Positions 48,625 to 58,877 of a stretch of DNA of 64,000 bases are shown one piece after another. The notes below the pieces were generated by a model, which searched no databases, was not told the DNA's origin, and saw nothing but the letters and a program-made list of their open reading frames with translations. Positions within the stretch are counted from its first letter, which is position 1. Each line of letters starts with the position of its first letter. Origin of the DNA: JANQSS01 sp965249735 (lineage in GTDB: Bacteria > Bacteroidota > Bacteroidia > Chitinophagales > Saprospiraceae); contig CBDFMS010000024.1 in the NCBI GenBank assembly GCA_965249735.1, positions 496,001 to 560,000 on the forward strand, given 5' to 3'. The translations under genes and the position numbers were made by a program.

Positions 48625-49863
48625 ATGAGTTTGTTAATTAAGAATTGTAAAGAGATCATTGTGTGTGGCGATCACCTGGACAAGCCTGTTTATGGTTCAG
48701 ATATGGCTTCTGTAGGAAGGCTGGAAAATGCGTTTATTGAGATTCGCCAGGGGAAAATAGCTGACTATGGAACAATGAACAATAGTCCGGATGAATATCA
48801 CTTTGACGATGTGATTGATGCCAAAGGTCGCTATGTCCTGCCTGCCTGGGTGGATTCACACACCCATCTTGTTTATCACCAGAGTCGTGAAAAAGAGTTC
48901 GTATTCCGAATAAAAGGACTTTCATATGAAGAAATCGCGGCAAACGGAGGTGGAATTCTTAATTCTGCCAAGAAGCTTGCAGAAGCTACAGAAGAGGAAT
49001 TGTACGAACAGGCTTGGAACAGATTAATGGAAGTAATCAGCTTTGGGACCGGGGCCATTGAGATTAAAAGTGGATATGGGTTGTCTTATGATTCAGAATT
49101 AAAAATCCTGCATGTCATCAAGAAATTAAAAGAGAATAGCCCAATACCCATTAAGGCGACCTTTCTCGGAGCACATGCTATTCCCTCCGATTACAAGAAT
49201 AATCGACAGGCGTATATCGATTTACTAATTAATGACATGTTGCCTGTGATTGCCCGCGACAACCTTGCTGACTACATTGATGTCTTTTGTGATAAGGGAT
49301 TCTTCACAGTAGAAGAGACTAGGCAGATATTATCAAAGGGCCTGGAACATGGTTTAAAAGGTAAAATTCATGCAAATGAATTGGCAAATAGTGGAGGGGT
49401 TCAGATAGGTGTCGAAATGGGAGCTCTTTCTGTGGATCATTTAGAGCGCATTGAGCAGGCTGAAATCGATTGTCTGCAGGAATCTGGTACATTTCCTGTG
49501 GCACTTCCTTCGACTTCATTCTTCCTTAATTTGCCCTATGCTCCCGGACGGCGTATGATTGATGCCGGTTTACCATTAGTCCTGGCTTCAGATTACAATC
49601 CTGGTTCCACACCATCAGGTAAAATTCCTTTTCTCCTTTCGCTGGCATGTCTTAAGATGAAACTGCTACCTATTGAAGCTATTGTAGCCGTCACAATTAA
49701 CGGAGCTTGTGCCCTCGAAATGGAAAAAACACATGGCAGCATCAGTCGAGGCAAGGTCGCCAATTTGGTCATGACCAAACCAATGCAGAGCTTAGAATAC
49801 ATGCCATACGCTTTTGGAAGTGACAATATTGAAAAAGTGATTTTGAATGGCAGCTGCAGATGA
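48625..49863 (+). CDS. hutI: Imidazolonepropionase
   Basis: Histidine catabolism: hydrolyses imidazolone propionate to formiminoglutamate. The 412-residue amidohydrolase has the metal-binding HTH at residues 79-81, the KSGYG segment, HANELANSGG and the late Asp in SDYNPGST. Length and motifs are canonical. No hutH, hutU or hutG lies in the window, so it stands alone here. It is 63 bases ahead of the T9SS gene that follows. Confidence 0.93.
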   Translation: MSLLIKNCKEIIVCGDHLDKPVYGSDMASVGRLENAFIEIRQGKIADYGTMNNSPDEYHFDDVIDAKGRYVLPAWVDSHTHLVYHQSREKEFVFRIKGLSYEEIAANGGGILNSAKKLAEATEEELYEQAWNRLMEVISFGTGAIEIKSGYGLSYDSELKILHVIKKLKENSPIPIKATFLGAHAIPSDYKNNRQAYIDLLINDMLPVIARDNLADYIDVFCDKGFFTVEETRQILSKGLEHGLKGKIHANELANSGGVQIGVEMGALSVDHLERIEQAEIDCLQESGTFPVALPSTSFFLNLPYAPGRRMIDAGLPLVLASDYNPGSTPSGKIPFLLSLACLKMKLLPIEAIVAVTINGACALEMEKTHGSISRGKVANLVMTKPMQSLEYMPYAFGSDNIEKVILNGSCR

Positions 49864-49875
49864 TATAGTCATCAG

Positions 49876-49883
49876 TATATTTG
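49876..49883 (+). promoter_or_regulatory. Candidate -7 element for the cohesin-SprB protein gene
   Basis: TATATTTG is an exact TAnnTTTG match. It overlaps the first possible TTG start of the downstream frame at 49881, which argues for a start further downstream, at TTG 49926. Confidence 0.45.
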
Positions 49884-49925
49884 CTTCGAAGTAAGGACAT
49901 TGTATATTTTAAAATAACACATTCA

Positions 49926-52622
49926 TTGATTCGCTATATCTTCATTTTTACTATCCTTTGGAGTGTTCCACTTTGTTCTGTTAGTGGACAGGATTCAATC
50001 TTGCATATTTATCTACAAGATTCTACTGTGATTTTGGACGATCAGTTGTGCTTGTCGGTTCGTGTCAACAATTTTGATTCGATCGAAGCTTTTCAATTGA
50101 GTATCAATTTTGATCCCTATTTACTTGACTTTGATTCGATTGGCCGGCTAAATTCTGATATTGGACTAAATAGTGGATTTTTTGGCTTACAAGAAAAACA
50201 TCTTGGTATCATTCGATTGACTTTTTTCGATCCGTTTGAAAGTCATTCCTTACATGACAGCAGTGTCTTGTTTGATCTGTGTTTTACCGCATATGGAATG
50301 CCAGGCGAATTATGCCCGGTAAATCTTGCTGATTTTCCGCTACCGCTAGAATTTATTTCGAATGAAGAAGTCATTCCATTTACTCGTAGAAATGCCCGGG
50401 TGGATATAGTCGGCGGAGATTCCTTGAGATTAATTGCTTCTACATGCAAAACCGGTATAAATGATACAACCGGGAGTCTCTTTATTACTGTATTTGGAGG
50501 CAATCCTCCTTATTCTGCTATTTGGCAACATACATTCAATTCTAATTTTAGTGGTGGGTTTGGACTTGATACGTTCGGGCAGACCATGGTTATTAATGAC
50601 CTGATTGAAGGCAGATATCGAATTTCGATAGTGGATGAAGATGGCATCCGCGTAAAGGATTCCTTGAATTTGCGCAAAGCCAATGACCTTGTTTACTCGT
50701 CGGAAATAATCCACCCGATCTGCGATAACATACCCGAAGGAGCAATTATCATTGATAGTTTACAAGGAGGAATTGTTCCTCCTCAGTTCAAATGGAGCGA
50801 CGGTCATCTGTTTTCTATAGAACGTGAAAATTTATTTGTTGGTGATTATTTTCTATCAATTACAGATCCGCTTGGGTGCATTCAACAAGACACCTTCCTC
50901 TTAGGCGCAAATAGCATTGTTGCTTCAACCCTTATTCAAGATGAAACATGTCTAAATTCTGGGGATGGAAGCTTCGAAGTTAGTATCTCCGGGGGACAGC
51001 CGTTTGACAGCCTGGGGTATGAGATTATTTACGACATGGATACCGCATTTTCTGATTTTTATACGGATAGTATCCTGGAAATTGGAACCTATCAATTAAG
51101 GGTTGCCGATAGTACCGGTTGTGTTAAAATAGTTGATTTTGAAATTGGATCCGGTTTGTCATTTGGCATTGAAGAACTTGTCTTGGATGCTGTTAATTGC
51201 TTTGGTGACAGTTCGGCTTCAATATTTTTAAGACCATCGACTTTGACTGGGACTGAAATGCTTCCTTATCTTTTCGAATGGACGGGTACAGACTCAGCAG
51301 TCGTTGATTCTTCTTCTCTCCTGCTCAGTAATTTACCGGCCGGAAGCTATTCTATCACAGTGACGAACGACTTCATTCAAGGATGTTCCTGGGACACGAC
51401 CATTACATTTCATCAACCTCCTTTTTTAGTTGTTCAGACTGAAAGCATCATACCGGCCAGTTGTAGTCCAGATAATGATGGGCAAGCAACACTCAATGTT
51501 TTCGGCGGAACACCAGACGGTGACAACAATTATCTTGTGTTGTGGGATAATGGAATTGACTCCATAACGGGTATCAATCTGTCGGCAGGACTACACACCG
51601 CACTTGTAATTGACCTGGAAGGTTGCCAGGTTTTGCATGAAGTTGAAATCTTTAATACTCCACCACCAACATTAATTGGATCTTCTATCAGGGACATGCG
51701 ATGTGACAGTATACCTACAGGATCTATCCTGACAATATTCAGTAGTCCATTCGGAATTGATAAATATATCTGGTCTACCGGTGATTCGACTTCTTCTTTG
51801 AATGGCCTACCTCCGGGAGCATATAATTGCATTGTGATTGATAATAATGGCTGTAGAGACACCTTTGAATTCTTGGCTGAAGGACCTCCTGGTCCTATTA
51901 TATCGGATCTCGCCATTCAAAATATTCAATGTTTTGGTGATTCAAACGGGCGTTTGGATGTTCTCTATGATTTAGGTGCAGGAGAATTGGATCACATTGA
52001 ATGGAACGGCTTTACAGGTTCAGACAGCTTGCTGAATCTTCGGTCAGGAGGGTACAGGGTTATCGTATATGATGAGAATGGTTGCTCTGATTCTGCAGCA
52101 ACTACCTTGGTTGAGCCTCAAGAATTGGAACTTTTCTTTCAGGTGATGGATGATACCAATCACCTGGGACTTGGGAGTATTACAGCCATAGCATTTGGAG
52201 GCGCAAGACCCTATTCCTTCAATTGGAGTCCTGGTACCTTTCCTCAAGACAGTATGATTACAGGCCTCCTTTCAGGTGAGTATTATTTGCTGATGTCTGA
52301 TACATTAGGCTGTGAAATACACGATACGATTATGGTGGGCTTTATTTCCGGATTATACGAAGGACTATTGACTCATGATCTCTCTCTCTATCCAAATCCT
52401 GTAGGCAGCCATCTACTCATATCACAGCATCATTCAGAAGATGCTATAGGAGATAGATTCAAGCTATTCGATATGACAGGAAAATTGATCAAGGATGAAA
52501 AAATTAGATTTGATAATTCACCGACTCGCATTGACACCCAAGACCTTATTCCCGGATCTTTTTTATTCACGCTATGGGAAAACGGAGAGATGGTCGGAGG
52601 TAGAATATTTCAAAAGAATTGA
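49926..52622 (+). CDS. T9SS type A surface protein with cohesin-like domain and SprB-type repeats
   Basis: Predicted secreted protein of about 898 residues. With TTG 49926 as start it reads MIRYIFIFTILWS, a good signal peptide ending near SVSGQ; no ATG is in frame nearby. Residues about 23-160 resemble a cohesin-type beta-sandwich (LSINFDPYLLDFDSIG). A series of SprB-like repeats follows (CFGDSNGRLDV, LRSGGYRVIVYDENGCSDS, and others). The C-terminus is a type A sorting domain (SLYPNPVGSHLLIS). The frame also allows TTG at 49881, but a promoter element overlaps it. Adhesion or gliding function is inferred from SprB of Flavobacterium johnsoniae. Confidence 0.83.
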   Translation: MIRYIFIFTILWSVPLCSVSGQDSILHIYLQDSTVILDDQLCLSVRVNNFDSIEAFQLSINFDPYLLDFDSIGRLNSDIGLNSGFFGLQEKHLGIIRLTFFDPFESHSLHDSSVLFDLCFTAYGMPGELCPVNLADFPLPLEFISNEEVIPFTRRNARVDIVGGDSLRLIASTCKTGINDTTGSLFITVFGGNPPYSAIWQHTFNSNFSGGFGLDTFGQTMVINDLIEGRYRISIVDEDGIRVKDSLNLRKANDLVYSSEIIHPICDNIPEGAIIIDSLQGGIVPPQFKWSDGHLFSIERENLFVGDYFLSITDPLGCIQQDTFLLGANSIVASTLIQDETCLNSGDGSFEVSISGGQPFDSLGYEIIYDMDTAFSDFYTDSILEIGTYQLRVADSTGCVKIVDFEIGSGLSFGIEELVLDAVNCFGDSSASIFLRPSTLTGTEMLPYLFEWTGTDSAVVDSSSLLLSNLPAGSYSITVTNDFIQGCSWDTTITFHQPPFLVVQTESIIPASCSPDNDGQATLNVFGGTPDGDNNYLVLWDNGIDSITGINLSAGLHTALVIDLEGCQVLHEVEIFNTPPPTLIGSSIRDMRCDSIPTGSILTIFSSPFGIDKYIWSTGDSTSSLNGLPPGAYNCIVIDNNGCRDTFEFLAEGPPGPIISDLAIQNIQCFGDSNGRLDVLYDLGAGELDHIEWNGFTGSDSLLNLRSGGYRVIVYDENGCSDSAATTLVEPQELELFFQVMDDTNHLGLGSITAIAFGGARPYSFNWSPGTFPQDSMITGLLSGEYYLLMSDTLGCEIHDTIMVGFISGLYEGLLTHDLSLYPNPVGSHLLISQHHSEDAIGDRFKLFDMTGKLIKDEKIRFDNSPTRIDTQDLIPGSFLFTLWENGEMVGGRIFQKN

Positions 52623-52705
52623 TTTTCAACATTTCGAAATATTGACGGTATGTCCTCGTTTGTATAATTAACGACTTGCCATATAAAAGATAACATTAAT
52701 GTATC

Positions 52706-52713
52706 TATTTTTG
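52706..52713 (+). promoter_or_regulatory. Candidate -7 element for the 1513-residue surface protein gene
   Basis: TATTTTTG is an exact TAnnTTTG match, 33 bases before the TTG start at 52746. Transcription would begin near 52719, ahead of the minicistron ATG at 52738. Confidence 0.42.
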
Positions 52714-52745
52714 CGGTCGTTCATTTTTATTAAATCCATGACATT

Positions 52746-55700
52746 TTGAGACACATTCCCATATTATTATTTCTGGCATTTTCTTGCACCTTAATTGGTC
52801 AGATTCCATCAGAAATTATTTTGAATCCTGCCGATGAATCCACTTTTTCCCGGGCTTGTCCAGATCGAAATGCCGGATCAATAAGCCTTGGAACATTTTC
52901 GGGACAGAGTAGTGACATTACTTTAACCCGATCATTTTTATGTTTGAATGACAGACTTAACTTCATTCACAATGGTGATGATGATGTTCTGGATAGTGAC
53001 CCTAATGTAAACACTACCCCCGGCATTGGTTATGCATGGTACACCTGCCCACCAACAATTGATAGACCTTCTCTGGATGATGTGTTTAACGACCCTTGTC
53101 TATTGACGGATCCTCCTCCGAATATGGGCATCTATGTTTATGTGGATGACATTAACGGAGATGCGCTTTTTCAAAATGGGAATCAAATTAACGGCCAAAG
53201 TATTCCAGACTTTTTTAATAACGGTGACCCGATTGAACTATGGTTTGCACCAATTACTATCGATGCCGTGAGCGCTGGTCAGGCGGTGTTTGAAGGAAAT
53301 CCATCTGGGCCATGTGTTCATGTCAATATAAACGCTGCTTTTTCCATCGTTTATTTGACTCCAATATCATCAAACAATAGAAAGGTCATTTCAGACGGTG
53401 CAGGTGGTTGTCTGGGAAGTTTTGAACTAAAAGGTGGACTACCTCAATTTGATGATAATTCATTTTATAGTATAACCATAGAACATGTGGACATGCCTGG
53501 AACATTTGCTACGTTGCAAGGATCCGATTACGGGCATCAGGACGAAGTTGTTTTTTCTTTTGTTGAAGAAGGAACCTATCGTGTGACAGTTGAAGATGAA
53601 AAAAGCTGTGTACAGGAATTTGAAATGGATGTTTTGTGCACCAATCCGGTATCTTTTAACTTATCGGGAGTAACAGCGAATGTGGGAGATGTAGTATGTG
53701 TGGAATTGACCCTGGAAGGATTTATTGATATGGGGACGACTTCATTTGATATAGCATGGAACCCCAATATTTTTGAATATGTTTCAAATTCGGGATTTCA
53801 GATTGCTGCTGATCCTTTTTCTCAAATCGTAGATTCAAGAGTCGATGAAGGGCGGCTACGTGTCTTATGGCTGGCAAGTAACCTGTTAACAGGACAAACC
53901 GAACCAGATGGAACCACGTTTTTTGAAATCTGTCTGCGTGCAATTGGAGAATGTGGCGAACAAACATCTATATCTTTTGATGGCAACATTATTGTAACTG
54001 ATTTTAACAACAATGATCTTACACATCTCGTAAACGACGGACTTGCTTCAATAAACGCTGGTGTGTTCTCTGCATTGGCAGATGTGTGCCCTGATGATGG
54101 ATCAAATACAGGTTCGATTAAGCTTTCGATGTGTGGTGGCGTTGCTCCTTACTCAGTGAATTATAGCGGACCCAATGGTGGTGGAACCGGTTCAATTACC
54201 GACCAAAATGGAATGCAAATTATTTCGAATTTACCTGCTGGTGATTATGATTTTACAATCGTCGATGATAACGGGACGAATATTATGCAGTCTTTCACAG
54301 TGCCTTCCGGTGATATTCATAATGTACTGGCAGGAGTTACAAACCCAACTTGTTCCTATTCGTCGGATGGCAGTATTGGATTGAACATTGTACCATCCGG
54401 TGATTATGAAATTTTTTGGTCTACTTCTGAATTCAATACGGATACAATTCGAAATGTCAACAACGGACAATACGGCGTTACAGTCACTGATATGGCCGGT
54501 TGTGCAGTTACCACCTCTGTGACTGTCAATACGGAGCCAATAGCCATTCTCGGCTCGGTCATGGATGCGACATGCTTGAGTAGTGCAAATGGTCGCATCG
54601 ATGCCTCCGCTCAAGGGGGGACGATTTTTTCTGATGCAACATATTTATTTCAATGGCAGGGATTTCCTGCGACAAGAGGTTCTTCCAGTGCATTACCCAA
54701 TATCATGCGGGGAGACTATTTGTTGACTGTATCTGACTCTAATGGTTGTTTTAATACACGGACATTTACGGTTAATGCCGATAAAGAAATCATATTGGAT
54801 AATGTCAATTTGTTGGAGCCTGATTGCAATGGGGATATGACGGGGTCGTTGGAGGTTCAGGTTTCTACATTAAATGCTTCCAATGATGATGGATATATCT
54901 ATGATTGGCGCCAAAATGGTATGAATATTAATGCCTCATTTATTACTGGTTCTGATGTATCCACCTCAAATGTAGGTTTGGGTGCAGGACGATATGACGT
55001 TACAATCACAGACTTTGACGAAGGATTAGATTGTATTCTGGATACATTTTTTGTCATCAATGAACCACCACCTATTATTGTAGATGTTACTTTTTTAGAA
55101 GAGGAAACGTGTAATCCGGGGACTGATGGGGAATTAACGGTTAGAGCTTCAGGTGGTAGAGCCAATTCTCCTGTAGATTATATCTATGATTGGGGGGATC
55201 ATCCCAGCATAACTGATTTTAGCCCATCGCAACAAGGATTATCAGCTGGCATCTTTACGTTGACAGTTTATGATCTTGGAGATTTAAGATGTTTTGTCGA
55301 TACATTTTTTGAAATAACACAACAAGCAGGACCTGAAATTCTAAGTTTTGATTCTGTTAGCCTATCATGTGGTGCAGGCATGGATGGAGAATTGGAGGTC
55401 TTCTATATTCGACCGCAAGGACAAACTTTTGATGTAAACTGGACCGATGAAAATGGCATGAACTACTCCGGTGATAGAATTGTCGGACTGAATTCTGGAA
55501 CATATACAGTCACAGTCACGGCATCTGCAGGCTGTGAGTCCATTGATACAGTGACCCTGGGCATTGCCACAGATATCACCTTGGATTCTGTTCAATATGG
55601 AATACCAACCTGTCCAAACTCTCAAAATGGAAGTGTGACAGTATTTGCGACTGGACCCGGAGGGACTCTGCATTATATGTGGAATCACATCAATGGCTCT

Positions 55701-57287
55701 GACAACCAGGTACTTCCGAGCGTGGGTGTAGGAATATACTCAGTCACCATAACAGCTGATGGTGCGAATTGTCCGCCGTTTGTTATCGACACGCTTGAGG
55801 TCCGGGCTCCTGAAATATTTGATGTGAGTTTTTCTGCGGTTACAGGAGCAACTTGTCCGGGAATTTGCAACGGATCGGCAACAGCCGTTGCCACTGGGGG
55901 CGTCGGAATGATAAATTACCAATGGAATGGTGGCGAAATGACTCCGACGGCAATGGCACTATGTGCTGGATTGAATTCCGTAACCATTTCCGACAATTTG
56001 TGCTTTGAGGTACATGAAATTGATATTCCTGCTGCTGATAGTATAAGTTTATCGGTTGACCAAGCTGGACCGACCTGTTTCGGTGATACAGATGGTTTCA
56101 TTCGGTTGAGTCCAAGCGGCAGTAATCCACCATTTTCCGTTCGCTGGAATGATGGACCGATGACACCAAATAGGAATGGAATTCCGGCAGGCATTTATGT
56201 ATCAACGATACAAGATGCAATGGGCTGTGAACGCATTGATACGTTCAGATTAACAGAACCCTCGGAATTAACCGCCTTCTTTGCTCCGGGGGATCTTCTT
56301 CAGATCACCTGCGCCGGACGAGACGATGGACGAGCTACGGTTTCTGTTTCTGGTGGAACAGGAGATTACACGTATACATGGGATCCGGACCTCAATCAAA
56401 ATAATTCAATCCAAAATTTGTCACCGGGCAGTTATGCAATGACAGTAGAGGATGAACGTGGTTGCACCACCAACATCGATTTTAATATTTCAGAACCACC
56501 TGCTATTCAGTTTGAGTTGGGAGATCAGTCTACCATTCAGTGCTTTGGAGAGACTGCTGAATTCACAGTCGATACGGCGTATAGCGGCGCAGGAGGACCT
56601 TATATGTATACAGTAAACAATGGACTTCAACAAGATCTTGGTGAAATTGTCAATTTATTTGGAGGTCAATATGTCATTACGGTAATTGATTCCTCAGGAT
56701 GCTTCATCGAAACCAGCGTTGTCATTACACAACCATTGGAATTCTCAGTCGATCTCGGTCCTGATGTGACGGTTTCTTTGGGTGATAGCGCGCGATTGCA
56801 AATTCTTACTACAAGCGGTACGTTTCCGATTGACTCCTTTAATTGGAGTTCCACCGGTAATGACTTGTCATGCAACACCTGTCAGTCACCATGGATTACG
56901 CCAGTACAAGAGGTCTTGGTTAACTTATTGGTTGTTGACTCGACTGGTTGTTATGCGCAGGATGAACTTACCGTATTTGTGGATACAAGACGTAAAGTAT
57001 ATATTCCGAATGCGTTTTCGCCAAATAATGACGGGATCAATGAAATGTTTGAGGTATTCACAGGGATTGGCGTCCTACGCATATCATCAATGCAAATTTT
57101 TAATCGTTGGGGTGGTCGGGTTTTCGAAGCAAGAAATTTACCTGCAAGCGGTGCAGGATCCGGGGGATGGGATGGCACCCATGATGGCGAAGTATTGACT
57201 CCCGATATTTATGCCTACGTGATTCAGGTTGAATTTGTTGACAACAAAATTGTCACCTACAAAGGCGAAGTTCAGGTATTAAAATAG
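52746..57287 (+). CDS. T9SS type B surface protein with cohesin-like domain and many SprB-type repeats
   Basis: Predicted secreted protein of 1513 residues. The N-terminal stretch (LRHIPILLFLAFSCTLIGQ) is a signal peptide. Residues about 300-438 form a cohesin-like domain (WNPNIFEYVSN). From about 440 to 1380 there are roughly a dozen SprB-like repeats with GGxxxYxYxW, NLxxGxYxVTVxD and GC elements. The C-terminal 97 residues are a type B sorting domain (VYIPNAFSPNNDGINEMF). The start is TTG 52746. An ATG at 52738 is out of frame by one base. Likely a cell-surface adhesin; ligand unknown. Confidence 0.86.
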   Translation: MRHIPILLFLAFSCTLIGQIPSEIILNPADESTFSRACPDRNAGSISLGTFSGQSSDITLTRSFLCLNDRLNFIHNGDDDVLDSDPNVNTTPGIGYAWYTCPPTIDRPSLDDVFNDPCLLTDPPPNMGIYVYVDDINGDALFQNGNQINGQSIPDFFNNGDPIELWFAPITIDAVSAGQAVFEGNPSGPCVHVNINAAFSIVYLTPISSNNRKVISDGAGGCLGSFELKGGLPQFDDNSFYSITIEHVDMPGTFATLQGSDYGHQDEVVFSFVEEGTYRVTVEDEKSCVQEFEMDVLCTNPVSFNLSGVTANVGDVVCVELTLEGFIDMGTTSFDIAWNPNIFEYVSNSGFQIAADPFSQIVDSRVDEGRLRVLWLASNLLTGQTEPDGTTFFEICLRAIGECGEQTSISFDGNIIVTDFNNNDLTHLVNDGLASINAGVFSALADVCPDDGSNTGSIKLSMCGGVAPYSVNYSGPNGGGTGSITDQNGMQIISNLPAGDYDFTIVDDNGTNIMQSFTVPSGDIHNVLAGVTNPTCSYSSDGSIGLNIVPSGDYEIFWSTSEFNTDTIRNVNNGQYGVTVTDMAGCAVTTSVTVNTEPIAILGSVMDATCLSSANGRIDASAQGGTIFSDATYLFQWQGFPATRGSSSALPNIMRGDYLLTVSDSNGCFNTRTFTVNADKEIILDNVNLLEPDCNGDMTGSLEVQVSTLNASNDDGYIYDWRQNGMNINASFITGSDVSTSNVGLGAGRYDVTITDFDEGLDCILDTFFVINEPPPIIVDVTFLEEETCNPGTDGELTVRASGGRANSPVDYIYDWGDHPSITDFSPSQQGLSAGIFTLTVYDLGDLRCFVDTFFEITQQAGPEILSFDSVSLSCGAGMDGELEVFYIRPQGQTFDVNWTDENGMNYSGDRIVGLNSGTYTVTVTASAGCESIDTVTLGIATDITLDSVQYGIPTCPNSQNGSVTVFATGPGGTLHYMWNHINGSDNQVLPSVGVGIYSVTITADGANCPPFVIDTLEVRAPEIFDVSFSAVTGATCPGICNGSATAVATGGVGMINYQWNGGEMTPTAMALCAGLNSVTISDNLCFEVHEIDIPAADSISLSVDQAGPTCFGDTDGFIRLSPSGSNPPFSVRWNDGPMTPNRNGIPAGIYVSTIQDAMGCERIDTFRLTEPSELTAFFAPGDLLQITCAGRDDGRATVSVSGGTGDYTYTWDPDLNQNNSIQNLSPGSYAMTVEDERGCTTNIDFNISEPPAIQFELGDQSTIQCFGETAEFTVDTAYSGAGGPYMYTVNNGLQQDLGEIVNLFGGQYVITVIDSSGCFIETSVVITQPLEFSVDLGPDVTVSLGDSARLQILTTSGTFPIDSFNWSSTGNDLSCNTCQSPWITPVQEVLVNLLVVDSTGCYAQDELTVFVDTRRKVYIPNAFSPNNDGINEMFEVFTGIGVLRISSMQIFNRWGGRVFEARNLPASGAGSGGWDGTHDGEVLTPDIYAYVIQVEFVDNKIVTYKGEVQVLK

Positions 57288-57344
57288 TCAGGAGTAGATT
57301 TTATTTTCGATCTGAAAAAATCAAGAAGCGATTTGCAATTTAGC

Positions 57345-58853
57345 CTAGACTTCTTTTTTCATTTGAGGAAAGAACAAAACATCTTGAATTGAACTGGAAT
57401 TGGTCATTATCATAGCCAGACGATCCATTCCAATTCCGAGTCCTGCAGTCGGTGGCATGCCGTATTCCAATGATCTTAGAAAATCTTCATCCAAGACCAT
57501 GGCTTCATCATCTCCTCGTTTTCCCAATTCGATTTGCTCTTCAAAACGCGCTCGTTGATCGAGTGGGTCATTTAATTCAGTGAAGGCATTGCATATTTCT
57601 TTTTTGTTGCAGATTGCTTCAAATCGTTCAACAAGACCTTCTTTTGTCCGATGTTTTTTAGCTAATGGAGACATTTCAATGGGGTAGTCCGTAATGAAAG
57701 TGGGTTGGACAATATTGATTTCGCAGGTTTCTCCAAAAATTTCATCAATAATTTTGCCTTTGCCCATGCTGGGGTCCAGTGGGACGTGAAGATCTTGTGC
57801 TGTTTTGCGCAGTTCCTCTTCATTCATGGTCGAAATATCGACTCCTGTAAAGTGTTGGATTGCCTCGTACATCGAATATCTTTTCCATGGACGCTTAAAA
57901 TCGATAATTTGATCGTCAACCTGAACTTTTGTGGTTCCATGGAGATCCAGGGCGACTTTCTCAACCATTTCCTCCACCAAATTCATCATCCATTCATAAT
58001 CCTTATAGGCAACATAGAGCTCTATTTGAGTGAACTCTGGATTATGAAATCGACTCATGCCTTCATTTCTAAAGTCCTTTGAAAACTCGTAGACACCATC
58101 AAAACCACCAACGATCAGCCTTTTTAAATAAAGTTCATTGGCTATGCGGAGATACAACGTCATATCCAGTGTATTGTGATGCGTCTTGAAGGGCCGGGCT
58201 GCCGCTCCACCATAAATTGGTTGAAGGACAGGCGTCTCCACTTCCAAATATCCTTTGGTATTTAAATAGGATCGCATGGAGTTATACATCTGACTTCTTT
58301 GAATAAAAACATTTCGACTTTCGGGATTGATCACCAGGTCGACATAGCGTTGACGATACCTGAATTCAGAATCTGTTACGGCATCGTGAACATTTCCTTC
58401 GGCATCCGTTTTGACGATGGGTAAGGGGCGCAAAGATTTAGATAATAAACTGAGGTGGTCAACACGAATTGTGGTCTGACCCGTCTTGGTGTGAAATGCC
58501 TTACCCGTGACATGAATGATGTCACCAATATCAAGTAATTTCTTAAAAACCGTGTTGTATAGAGTCTTGTCTTCGTCCGGTGCAATTTCATCTCTGGATA
58601 CATACAACTGGATCGTTCCGGATCCATCTTGAAGTTCTGCAAAGGAAGCCTTGCCCATGATGCGTTTCATCATAATCCGACCTGCAATTGAGACCTCTTG
58701 AAAATTATTCAATTCCGGATCAAAACCTTGCATGATTTCGGCAGAAGTTGTGTTGATTTTCACCTCTTCTGCCGGATAAGGATTAATCCCTAGATTTCGA
58801 ATCTCGGTCAGTGCACTCCTGCGTATTTGTTGCTGTTCGTTCAATTCACTCAT
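57345..58853 (-). CDS. lysS: Lysyl-tRNA synthetase
   Basis: Class II lysyl-tRNA synthetase of 502 residues. It has the N-terminal OB-fold anticodon domain, the motif 2 region FRNEGMSRFHNPEFTQ and motif 3 GLGIGMDRLAM. The substrate-binding segment GGAAARPFKTHHN is complete. I chose ATG 58853 (MSELNEQQ); the frame reaches a TTG six bases further upstream, which adds only two residues. It is convergent with the 1513-residue protein gene and divergent from the last gene. Confidence 0.96.
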   Translation of the reverse strand: MSELNEQQQIRRSALTEIRNLGINPYPAEEVKINTTSAEIMQGFDPELNNFQEVSIAGRIMMKRIMGKASFAELQDGSGTIQLYVSRDEIAPDEDKTLYNTVFKKLLDIGDIIHVTGKAFHTKTGQTTIRVDHLSLLSKSLRPLPIVKTDAEGNVHDAVTDSEFRYRQRYVDLVINPESRNVFIQRSQMYNSMRSYLNTKGYLEVETPVLQPIYGGAAARPFKTHHNTLDMTLYLRIANELYLKRLIVGGFDGVYEFSKDFRNEGMSRFHNPEFTQIELYVAYKDYEWMMNLVEEMVEKVALDLHGTTKVQVDDQIIDFKRPWKRYSMYEAIQHFTGVDISTMNEEELRKTAQDLHVPLDPSMGKGKIIDEIFGETCEINIVQPTFITDYPIEMSPLAKKHRTKEGLVERFEAICNKKEICNAFTELNDPLDQRARFEEQIELGKRGDDEAMVLDEDFLRSLEYGMPPTAGLGIGMDRLAMIMTNSSSIQDVLFFPQMKKEV

Positions 58854-58869
58854 GTACAAAAAATTTTCG

Positions 58870-58877
58870 CAAAGGTA
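58870..58877 (-). promoter_or_regulatory. Candidate promoter for lysS
   Basis: Minus-strand TACCTTTG is an exact TAnnTTTG match, 17 bases before the ATG at 58853. A TTTG occurs 16 bases further upstream (58894-58897), close to the expected -33 spacing. This is the best two-box promoter match in the window. Confidence 0.52.
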
